A DNA stretch of 64,000 bases from Tiliqua scincoides. Taxonomy: Eukaryota; Chordata; Lepidosauria; Squamata; Scincidae. This document shows positions 54,315-63,617 of the stretch, piece by piece. Numbering within the stretch: position 1 is the stretch's first letter; each line of letters opens with the position of its first letter. Under the pieces are notes generated by a model, which searched no databases, had not been told where the DNA came from, and was given only the letters and a program-made list of their open reading frames with translations. The DNA is taken from the NCBI RefSeq assembly GCF_035046505.1, contig NC_089826.1, positions 7,606,254-7,670,253 of the forward strand, given 5' to 3'. The position numbers and the translations under genes were made by a program.

Positions 54315-54894
54315 AATGCTGAAAGTCTGTTAAATCTGAACAACACCCTCTCCACTACTAGTCCATTAACCCCTTTCCTTAGGAAGCTCCACTGGTGTTA
54401 CTACTCTACTCCCCACTCTAAGGTAGATATTGATTGGGAGGGGGCTGGAGGACAGGCTTACCTACCTTCCAGGCAGGGCCTCTGAGAGGAATTTTATCCA
54501 GGGGTACAAAGTTTCTTTTGGCCCCCTTTGCAAAGGGGTGAAACAGTAGGGGAGGGTGATGAAGGGCGAGCAGAATAGGAGCAGAGAGGGATGAAGCAGG
54601 GTGAGGGGAGGGTAGAGACAGCTGGAAAAGTCTTAGGAGCCCAGGTCTACCCACCCATGTGGCATCAGTAGTGTCCCTTGCATCCTATATGGTCAACAAG
54701 TCTGAGTAGACAGGAAAATGTCAGATCCCAGGAAATTTCTGGGCCCCCTCATTTGGCTTCTGGGTCCCCCTTTAGACCCTGGGCCTGGGTACAAATTACC
54801 CCCTTTATCCCCCTCTCCTAGGCCCTGCTTCCAGTGCTTGTGCTAGAGCTGCCACTCTCCATTTTGCCCTTGAGCAGGGCACTCCAGGAATGGA
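54315..54894. other. intergenic, nothing recognised
   Basis: G-rich stretch at 54540-54640. No exon or named repeat. Confidence 0.35.
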
Positions 54895-55318
54895 AAGCTC
54901 TTGAGGATGTTCTCACATAACACCAGAACCAGGGGACAGCCACTAAAATTGAGTGTTGGGAGAGTTAGAACAGACAAAAGAAAATATTTATTTACTCAGC
55001 GTGTGGTTGGTCTGTGGAACTCCTTGCCACAGGATGTGGTGATGGCGTCTAGCCTGGACGCCTTTAAAAGGGGATTGGACAAGTTTCTAGAGGAAAAATC
55101 CATTACGGGGTACAAGCCATGATGTGTATGCGCAACCTCCTGATTTTAGAAATGGGTTATGTCAGAATGCCAGATGCAAGGGAGGGCATCAGGATGAGGT
55201 CTCTTGTTATCTGGTGTGCTCCCTGGGGCATTTGGTGGGCCGCTGTGAGATACAGGAAGCTGGACTAGATGGGCCTATGGCCTGATCCAGTGGGGCTGTT
55301 CTTATGTTCTTATGATGC
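54895..55318 (+). mobile_element. CR1 LINE 3' end, well preserved
   Basis: The frame at 54901-55122 reads MFSHNTRTRGQPLKLSVGRV, then RKYLFTQRVVGLWNSLPQDV and LDKFLEEKSITGYKP, then a 3' UTR and TTCTTATGTTCTTATG tail. Confidence 0.9.
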
Positions 55319-56716
55319 ACCTTTTCCAACCCCTAACTTCTTTAGAAAGCTCCTTTGGTATTGCTGAAGGAGGGGAGCTCTGTCAAGTAGGGTTTAACAG
55401 ACCTCTGGGTCCTTGGAAAACTGTACATTGTTTCCAAAATCAGCTGATTTGAAGAAATCAAGTGTTTTCTATATATCACATGATTTACATGTGTTCTAAA
55501 ATCACATATTTACCATGTAGCACCAGCAGCGCCTTAGCAGTGCTCAACAGCCCCAATAACATCAGAAGAGCCCAGCTAGATCTGGCCAGAGGTCAGCCTG
55601 ATTCAGCACCCTGTTTCCCACAGGGGCCAACAAGACACCTGTGGGAAGCTCACGTGCAGGAGATGAAGGCATAACCTTCCCCATTGCTACTCTGCTCAGA
55701 GAGGCATACTCCTTCTGAACCTGAAGGTCACATATAGCTATGATGGAAATGATTTACATGCACCTGAATAATGTCAAAAATGAGCAAGGGCACAAAGCAG
55801 CCAGCAGCACTTTTGAACCCCATTGATTTCACTGGGAGAGATTTAAGCATGTACTTAACTTTCCTCTTGGAAAAACGAGGATTAAAGCAGAATCCTAGGC
55901 ACAGTTACTGGAGAGTAAGTGCCATCAACCTCCTTGGAGCTTACATTCAGCATGCATCAGGCAGGACTGCACAAATTCCTTGTGGATTGTGTGTCCTGAA
56001 CACATTGATTGTTCTGCTCCGGGGTGCGTGAATGAACAGTTGCAGACCTCAGCCTTCAAAACTGGCATTGAAGCCACAGGCAGCAAGAGAGGCAGCTTTA
56101 TCTGCCTGAACTTGCTGAGAGGCGAGCTGTGATTTCCCCATTACAGATTGGTTTTGACAGCCACTAGCAGGTGGTTAAAGTGCTAAATGCTTTATAAGAT
56201 AAATCAACAGTGGGGGTATTCATTACAGTGCAAGCAGGCGGGTGAAGGTTGCAATTCTATATGCACTTACTGTTCCATGGGACCCATTGAGTCCCACTGC
56301 ATTCAGTGAGGCTTACTTCTGAGTCAACATGCAAAAGATGGTGGGAGGGCGTTTTGGAGGCAGGGGCATTTTGGGGTGGGGAGGGTGGAACAGGGAGAGG
56401 ATCAGGCCCAGGAGGGGATGGGATCAGTAAAGCTGGCCTCCACCATATCCTAACCATATCCTGGTGTTACGCCGGGCTTCCCAGATTTGTGCCAGCAAAT
56501 ATCCGAGAAGCCCCATAGGAACTTCTAGGTTTTACTTGGTATAAGAAGAAGTGTATCCCTTTACTCCAAGGTGACCTGCAGCTGCCTCTGAACCTGTGTT
56601 AGATACAGTGTGGCCTGGCTGTGTTGATGCAGGTTAAGATTGCACCGTGAGTCAAACAAAAGGAGCTTGTGCAAGAGCACTACATCGTTGGAACTTATGC
56701 AGGAGAACTTCTAGAC
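55319..56716. other. intergenic, mostly unassigned
   Basis: At 56245-56330 a diverged copy of the 90-bp Harbinger-like MITE is visible (TTGAGTCCCACTGCATTCAGTGAGGCTTACTTCTGAGTCAACATGC). Otherwise nothing recognised. Confidence 0.4.
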
Positions 56717-57183
56717 CAGGGGTGTCCAAAGTTTTTGGCAGGAGGGCCACATGGTCTCTCTGACACTGTGTTGGGGGCCGGGGGGGGGGGGAAGAACTAA
56801 TTTACATTTAAAATTCAGATAAATTTACATAAGTTTACATAAATGAATATATTAAAGATGGAACTTACATGAATGAATGAAGGTCTTGCAGTAGCTCAAG
56901 GCCTATGAAAGGCCTTGCACAAAGCAAGGCTGGCCTTTCCTTTGCTGCTGCTACTGCATCACAGATGTGAAACAACAAGCAGTGGAGGGAACCCTCATCC
57001 ACAGCTCACGTGAGACGTCAAACAGTTGCCCTCACACTGAGAGCACTTGTGTCGGGCCAGTGTGGGCTCCAACAAATCTCTGGAGGGCCAGAGGCTCATT
57101 GGAGACTGGGGGCTCCCTGAGGGCCGCATTGAGAGGCCTCAAGGGCCGCAAGTGGCCCCAGGGCCGGGGTTTGGGCACCCCTG
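56717..57183 (+). mobile_element. non-autonomous hAT-like element, copy 4
   Basis: 467 bp, ends CAGGGGTGTCCAAA and TTTGGGCACCCCTG, flanked by TTCTAGAC at 56709-56716 and 57184-57191 (perfect). Confidence 0.9.
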
Positions 57184-57191
57184 TTCTAGAC

Positions 57192-58268
57192 AGATGGTGC
57201 CTCTGAACTAGTTCTCTCTTAAAGAAGTACGAAGCTTAACACTAATGTGTTTTCCTGCATCCCTGGGAGATTCGTTTTCACAACTGATTGCCACTTCTCA
57301 AAATACACAGTACTGTATAACAAATTTTGAAGGGTAGCCATGCTTTCATAGTGCAGAAAGAACAAAGAGTCCTGGGGCTTGAGAAAAGATTAATGGCATG
57401 ATCCTATGTATGTTTACTCTGAGGTTACGTCCTATGTAGATGAACATTTTTTTTTCCATTTCTGAACATGAGTTTCAATGAGGCTTTTGCATGCAGATCC
57501 TCTACATATAAAGGCAAGAATTATGAAGACATGACCATTGTGCTTCTGTAGATTAAAATGGCATTTAATATCCTGTAAAGTTAAAAGCCCTGAATGACAT
57601 AGGAAGATTAAGAACGCTGGCTTCTCGAAATAGATTCACACAGACATCCAATTACCCATTCTCTTTTTTAATTAGATAGCTGGGAATGAGATCTCATTAG
57701 CAGACCTTAGAATTCAAATTATGATCATGATTAGGTGAGGATAAAAAGAACGGATTTCAAGGAAGCTTTGGTTTAGCATGGACTTGGGTATCTTTGGGAG
57801 CATTTGAGCCAACAGCTAAATGGATATCCTGAAGAAGAGTCTCTATCATTTCATTTTTGCAGGTGTAATGTCTGTACTGCCTTAAAGCTTCTTGCACTCA
57901 ACTCCCTTGACTGTTCATTTAATCTTTCGCCAGAATAATCTTTTAATCCTGTCCCAAAATCTGACATCACTGCTTCCAGGCCAGCATCAAAATGGGTAAT
58001 AACATTAAATTAGCATAATTGGAAAATCTAATTTGCGTTAATGGGATTTGGCAACCCTACCGAGACTTACCCACCCACTCTTCCCCAAGACCCTAATTTC
58101 TTCAGACCAGACCACAACTAAGGAAGGGCAGTGTGGTGGTGTTAACAATCTACAGCGTAGGTTTAAGTCATCCAAGAACATAAATTACTTATATTTTATA
58201 TATGGGGGAATATAAAACCAACATTTGATACTAATAAATACAATGTTTAACAGTCCTAATAATGATCA
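57192..58268. other. intergenic, nothing recognised
   Basis: AT-rich sequence without an evident repeat or exon. Confidence 0.35.
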
Positions 58269-58277
58269 ACATCCAAA

Positions 58278-58770
58278 CCATTGGCAAACTTCAGTCCCGA
58301 AAGGCTGTGGTATCGCGCTCTGAATGGTGGTTCTGGAACAGCGTCTAGTGTGGCTGAAAAGGCCAGTTCGGGAGTGACAATTCCTTCCACACTGGGAGCA
58401 AGTGCAGTCTGTCCCTGGTCTGTCTCCCTGGCTATGGGCCTTCCTTCTTTACCTCTTTGCCTCAGTCTGTTGGCCAAGTGTCTCTTCAAACTGGGAAAGG
58501 CCATGCTGCACAGCCTGCCTCCAGGCGGGCCGCTCAGAGGCCAGGGTTTCCCACCTGTTGAGGTCCATCCCTAAGGCCTTCAGATCCCTCTTGCAGGTGT
58601 CCTTGTATCGCAGCTGTGGTCTGCCTGTAGGGCGCTTTCCTTGCACGAGTTCTCCATAGAGGAGATCCTTTGGGATCCGTCCATCATCCATTCTCACGAC
58701 ATGACCAAGCCAATGCAGGCGCCTCTGTTTCAGCAGTGCATACATGCTAGGGATTCCAGCACATTCCAGG
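58278..58770 (-). mobile_element. LINE 3' end with target-site duplication
   Basis: 493 bp in minus orientation, AGIPSMYALLKQRRLHWLGH to the tail, flanked by ACATCCAAA at 58269-58277 and 58771-58779. The RT frame is open for 133 codons including flanking sequence. Confidence 0.88.
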
Positions 58771-58779
58771 ACATCCAAA

Positions 58780-59644
58780 AATATATCATAATTCTGCAGC
58801 AGCGTTTGGAATTTAACTATCCAAATCTTAGTGCTGAGTTTATGTTCCACTGGGAAAGAGTGTTCTTTAACTTCCCTATGGCATGAGAATAAATCAAATC
58901 TTGCCTCAATTGCCTACGGGGAGGGAAAGCTCTTTGATGGTGCTGAGATTGATGTGTATTTATTAATTACTTATTTACAAACCATAGACTCAGCATAAAT
59001 TTCTGGATGCCTGTGATTTTGGCAACAAAGCAACTGGGCAGACGCCTTTAGCGATAATGGAGAAATGCGCATGAGCAGTCTCACCAAACATGGGACAGAA
59101 CCCATTACTCCATGGTGATGGTGGTAGTGAATGAAATGTCATTCTATGCCACCCTGAAGTCTGTAGAGAGCCATCCAGCTGAGTTTTTCCAACTGCCTCC
59201 ACTATATCTCAGCTTTCAAGGAGGTGGAGAAGACACCAGCAGCAATTTGTGACCAATTTGTGCGATTCACATTCACAATCATTCACATTCATTATGACTC
59301 GGTCTCCACGCTGACAGTTTGCTATGATATACCCACTGCAACTGCTGGTTCTGCTGTAATGGATTATTTTCACCTTGTACAGCCTGAGAATGTGGACAGA
59401 ATTTTTGGGAGCATGAGGTCATCTGTGCGCATCTTGGACCCTTGCTCATCTTAGCTGGGAAAAAGTGCCCAGAGAGCACTGGCCAACTGGACACGGAGGG
59501 TGGTTAATACCTCTCTTGGAGATGGTATGGTACTATCCTGTCTTCAAGGTCATCTGTTTGCCCTCGCTTAAGAAACCTCCCCTTGACCCTATTCACTGGA
59601 GCATTATTGGCCAGTCTCAAGCCTCCTGTTTTTGGCCAAAGTGC
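58780..59644. other. intergenic, nothing recognised
   Basis: No exon or repeat I can name. The frames present are short. Confidence 0.35.
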
Positions 59645-59657
59645 TCAAACATGTAGT

Positions 59658-60137
59658 TGAGTTGGCATCCTTCAGTCTCGGAAGACTATGGTGTCACGCT
59701 CTGAATGGTGGTTCTGGAACAGTGTCCTCTCCAGTGCGCGAAGCCTGGGTAAAGTAGGTATGGAGGATAGGCTGTTACCCATGCAGCAAATCCCCCCTCT
59801 CCACGTCGCTGAAATGGTCCAATGGAAAGGCAGAGGCCAATATGGTTGGTTCCAGCGGCGTCACAGGAGTTGCCAGAACGTGACTGTGTTCAGCCATGAA
59901 CTGCCTCAGGGACTCCGGCTCTGGATTTTGCCTCGAGGTTGACTCCTGAAGCCTTTTCCATAACTGGATGTAGCCACAAGGCAGTGGAGGTTTGGGATCA
60001 GAGTTTTCCTTCTCTCAGATGAGCTGCCTTCCCAGGCTGACGAGCCCCATCTACCTGGTGGCTGTTTAGTCGCCTCTTACGACAAGTACAGCCAAACTGA
60101 GGGCCTATTCTTATCCCCAGCCCCCAGCCCCACTACA
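59658..60137 (-). mobile_element. 480-bp SINE-like element with LINE tail
   Basis: The minus strand begins with a head of about 400 bp unrelated to the LINE copies here (phrases GTCGTAAGAGGCGACTAAAC and GGCTTCGCGCACTGGAGAGG). It ends with about 70 bp of the LINE 3' end (GTTCCAGAACCACCATTCAG ... GACTGAAGGATGCCAAC). It is flanked by a perfect 13-bp duplication TCAAACATGTAGT at 59645-59657 and 60138-60150. No coding frame is seen. Confidence 0.8.
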
Positions 60138-60365
60138 TCAAACATGTAGTGATGACCCACAAAGAGGCTTCTGACCTTCTAACTGTTGATTGACTGATTT
60201 ACACCCAGTCTAGCTCCATTAATTGATCCAATTTAGCACCATTAAAGGGCATTGTGAATGAAACCTGTGCATACCTCAATAACTTCACCTATTCATCTGC
60301 AAAACCACATCTTGGGTTCAGTTATATGGCCATGCTACAGTTTTACAGGATATTGGGAAATTATG

Positions 60366-60750
60366 TATGTTGTTGTTCAGTTGTGTCCAACTCTTCGTGA
60401 CCCCATGGACCACAGCACACCAGGCCTCCCTGTCTACCACTAACTTCTGGAGTTTGTCCAAATTAATGTTCATTGCCTTGGTGACACTATTTAACCATCT
60501 CATCCTCTGCCGTCCCCTTCTCCTTTTGCCTTCAATTTTTCAGCCTTCAGCATCAGGGTCTTTTCTAAAGAGTCCTCCCTTCTCATGAGATGACCAGAGA
60601 CTTTAAGCTTCAGCTTCACTATCTGTCCTTCCAATGAACTGTCAGGGTTGATTTTTTGTAGGATTGACTGATTTGATCTCCTTGCAGTTCAGGGGACTAA
60701 GATGTCTTCTCCAACTCCATAATTCAAAAGCATCTATTCTTCATAAAAGC
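60366..60750 (-). mobile_element. Bov-B LINE 3' end
   Basis: The minus frame ends MRWLNSVTKAMNINLDKLQK, LVVDREAWCAVVHGVTKSWT, QLNN, the characteristic Bov-B RT C-terminus. On the plus strand the phrases GACCCCATGGACCACAGCACACCAGGCCTCCCTGTC are unmistakable. Bov-B is widespread in squamates. Confidence 0.9.
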
Positions 60751-61214
60751 ATCTATGTACTTATATTATATGGGCAAACAGGAATTGGAGGTTTATGCTA
60801 GATACTGCAAAACAATCTTACGTTTACAATATATCTGGCCCTTCTTCTAGGTGGGTCACAAGCCACTTTCAGATGGGTCCCCATTCATTTCAAGGTGTAT
60901 TTTATTTTTAATATATTGGACTTGATGCTATTATGGTATGTATGGACTGCCTTTAAGGACATGTTACAGATCTGTACTTTTAACAGGCTACTATGTGTAT
61001 GTTTTTTAAACAATGATAGTCAATGGGGCTTACTTCCAGTAAGTGTGGATAGGATTGCAGCCTTTGGGATGTTTGAGGAATTTTTTTTTAAACAGAACAG
61101 CAACTGCTTGAGAGGGTTCTTCTTTATTTTATATAAAATTTTAAACTCATACTCATTGTAAACTTTTAATTAATTGATTTCTTTGATTTTGTCATATGGA
61201 GGTATTAAAAATTT
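60751..61214. other. intergenic, decayed repeats
   Basis: 60840-60900 resembles the end of the 20207-20563 hAT family (GGTGGGTCACAAGCCACTTTCAGATGGGTCCCCATTCATTTCAAGG). At 61020-61065 a piece of the 90-bp MITE is visible (CAATGGGGCTTACTTCCAGTAAGTGTGGATAGGATTGCAG). Confidence 0.45.
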
Positions 61215-61375
61215 TCATAAGAACATAACAGCCCCACTGGATCAGGTCATAGGCCCATCTAGTCCAGCTTCCTGTATCTCACATCGGCCCACCAAATGCC
61301 CCAGGGAGCACACCAGATAACAAGAGACCTGCATCCTGGTGCCTCCCTTGCATCTGGCATTCTGACATAGCCCCA
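61215..61375 (-). mobile_element. CR1 LINE 3' tail
   Basis: CATAAGAACATAACAGCCCCACTGGATCAGG through GCATCTGGCATTCTGACATAG, the minus-oriented CR1 3' UTR. Confidence 0.8.
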
Positions 61376-61489
61376 AACAATTTCCTGGTTGATGATGGCA
61401 CTTCTGAACCTGACATAACTTCCAGGTTAATGACATCACTTCCGGTGGGTCCCAACGCACTGTCATTCTAAAAAGTGGGTGCTGTAGTT

Positions 61490-61740
61490 CATGCCTTGGT
61501 CTTTTCTCCTTGATCTCTGCAACCTCCTCCCCACTGAGCTTCCCTTGGCTCACTTTGGTCTCCTCATCTCTATCCAGCATTCTGCTGCCAAAATCACCTC
61601 TCATGACTCCATTCATATAACCTGCCCATCCTTAAATTCTTTCACTGGCTCATCAGTTCCCAAATCCAAGCTCCTATCCTTGCCTTCAAAGCCCTCTAAG
61701 GCCTTGCCCCTCCCTGCTTCCCAGATCTCATACTCTCTTC
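61490..61740 (+). mobile_element. old L2-like fragment
   Basis: CATTCTGCTGCCAAAATCACC...CTTTCACTGGCTCATCAGTTCCCAAATCCAAG...CTTGCCTTCAAAGCCCT follows the nucleotide pattern of L2 RT (QNAAA...LHWLP...KSKL..LKA). Heavily decayed. Confidence 0.4.
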
Positions 61741-62296
61741 CCCTCCTGCCTGTGAATTTCACTTCTCTGGCCCCACCACCCCCAAGTCTCGGAAGCAGAA
61801 GTGTCCTGGGACCTAATGGCACTTGGGGTCAGGCAATGTGGTAACAACATCCCCCTTTGCCACTGCATTACCCTGCGCCTGCACATGGCTGCACCTTACT
61901 TCCAGAACGGCTTCATTTCAGAGCCAAATGGAGGTGAAGGTGGGTGGGTGGCCTCAGTGCAGTGCTAAATGATGAGCACTAATGATTCTTCCCCTCTTAT
62001 CTCCACCTCTGTTTCCCTCTCCTTCCTTGACGGTTTCTCTTGCACCTTTTAGACTTCATGCCCCTTGGGGCAGGGGCACTTTGAGCACAGTGTCAAGTAT
62101 ACAGATGACACTTTGGAAGTAATCATCACAGAGCAGTTTAAAAGGGTCCAAACATCTCGGCCTCTGCTTTCCTCTGTGTTTCCTCACACAAAGCCCATTG
62201 CAACCTCCTGATGGGGAGCCAAGGTGCCCCATCTTGGCACTACAAGGATGGAAAAATAATGAGCACAGTATGCAAGAGAAGAAACTGAAAGGTGAA
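61741..62296. other. intergenic, nothing recognised
   Basis: No exon or repeat I can name. Confidence 0.35.
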
Positions 62297-63075
62297 CATA
62301 AAAACATAAGAAGAGCCCAACTGGATCAGGCCAAAGGCCCATCTAGTCCAGCTTCCTGCACCTCACAGTGGCCCACCAGATGCTTCAGGAAGCACACAAA
62401 CAAGATAAAAAACCTGCATCCTGTGGCCTCCCTTGCATCTGACATTCTGATGTACCGTAATTCTAAAACCAGGAGCTTGTAGAGACACATCATGGCTTGT
62501 AAACCATGATGGACTTCTCCTCCAGAAATTTGTCCAATCCCCTTTGAAAGGCATCTGGGCCAGATGCCATCCCCACATCCTGTGGCAAGGTGTTCCACAG
62601 ACACTCCATCTGAGTGGATGTCCCTGGTTCTGGTGCTGCGTGAGAGGGAAAAGAGCATCCCTCTGTCCATTCTTATCTCTATCCTGTGGCAAGGAGTTCC
62701 ACAGATGCTCCATTTGAATGGATGCCCCCTGGTTCTGGTGCTGCGTGAGAGGGAAAAGAGCATCCCTCTGTCCATTCTTATCTCTATCCTGTGGCAAGGA
62801 GTTCCACAGATGCTCCGTTTGAATGGACGCCCCCTGGTTCTGGTGCTGCGTGAGAGGGAAAAGAACATCCCTCTGTCCATTCTTATCTCTATCCTGTGGC
62901 AAGGAGTTCCACAGATGCTCCGATTGAATGGATGCCCCCTGGTTCTGGTGCTGCGTGAGAGGGAAAAGAGCACCCCCCTGCCCACGCGATCCATCCCCCC
63001 ATCCAGTGGCAAGGAGTTCCACAGACACTCTAGTGACTTTGGGTGTCTTCCATCCTATTCCCCCTCAGGGCTTCT
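62297..63075 (-). mobile_element. CR1 LINE 3' end with internal tandem expansion
   Basis: Minus-oriented CR1 (tail CATAAAAACATAAGAAGAGCCCAAC, then the C-terminal coding end). The segment ATCCTGTGGCAAGGAGTTCCACAGA...GTGAGAGGGAAAAGAGCATCC is repeated with starts at 62577, 62681, 62786, 62891 and 63001 (periods 104, 105, 105, 110). Because 105 is 35 codons, frames stay open through the array on both strands, which creates long but meaningless ORFs. Confidence 0.88.
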
Positions 63076-63307
63076 TTCCTGGGCTGAAGAGCCCCCCGGG
63101 CTGCAGCCTCTCCCCGGGAGGAAGGTGCCCCAGCGCAGAGGGCGGAGGTGCCCCCCCTGCAGCCCTTGGCAGGCAGCGGCAGGCCTGGAGAGTTGCGCAG
63201 CGGGAGAGGAGTTGCCGCCCGCGCGTGCGCACCGCGGGCAGCGGGCTGGGCACCCCTGGGGCAGGGCGCGGAGGCTCCTCCCTGGCAGGGCAGCTGCCCA
63301 GCTGGCC

Positions 63308-63315
63308 ATATAAGG
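63308..63315 (+). promoter_or_regulatory. STBD1: TATA box of STBD1
   Basis: ATATAAGG in a GC-rich setting (GGCCATATAAGGCGCG). The phrase CCATATAAGG also fits a serum response CArG box (CC-A/T6-GG), so SRF binding is an alternative or additional reading. Confidence 0.55.
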
Positions 63316-63394
63316 CGCGGGGAGGGGGCTGGCGCGCCCTTGCCGGGCTGCTTCTCGCCCGCCTGCCTGCCTGTCTGCCCGCCGCTGCCCAGCC

Positions 63395-63617
63395 ATGGCC
63401 CTGGGCGAGGAGGGCGACGCTGCTGCCCCTGCCCAGCCTGCCGCCCCGCCGCCCCCGGGCAGCAGCGGCGACGACGAGGGGGGCTCCCTGCTGGACGTGT
63501 GGTCGTCGCTGCTGCTGGCCCTGCTGGCCGCCTTCCTGTCCTGGCTCTGGTACGGCCGCCACGACGGCCACCAGCCGCCCGAGGGCACCTTGCAGGGGGA
63601 GGCGCGCCCGGCCCCAG
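63395..63617 (+). CDS. STBD1: STBD1 coding exon 1
   Basis: STBD1 (starch-binding domain 1, genethonin-1) is a membrane-anchored glycogen-binding protein that directs glycogen to lysosomes and ER-mitochondria contacts. The C-terminal CBM20 domain would be in exon 2, outside the window. Exon 1 gives 74 codons plus one base. An Ala/Pro/Gly/Asp-rich start (residues 1-30) is followed by a hydrophobic anchor at about 32-52 (LDVWSSLLLALLAAFLSWLW), then YGRHDGHQPPEGTLQGEARP. Human STBD1 begins MGAVWSALLVGGGLAGALFVWLLRGG (from memory), so the anchor aligns at VWS.LL but here has about 28 extra residues before it. The start has a strong context (AGCCATGG). The donor is CAG|GTACTG, phase 1. The position downstream of FAM47E on the same strand matches mammals. 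Without exon 2 the assignment relies on synteny and anchor. Confidence 0.7.

Noticed and set aside
62326-63313. Long open frames of 220-250 codons on both strands
   Set aside because: They are produced by a 105-bp CR1-derived tandem repeat whose period is a multiple of three. The peptide is repeated CR1 C-terminus, not a host protein.
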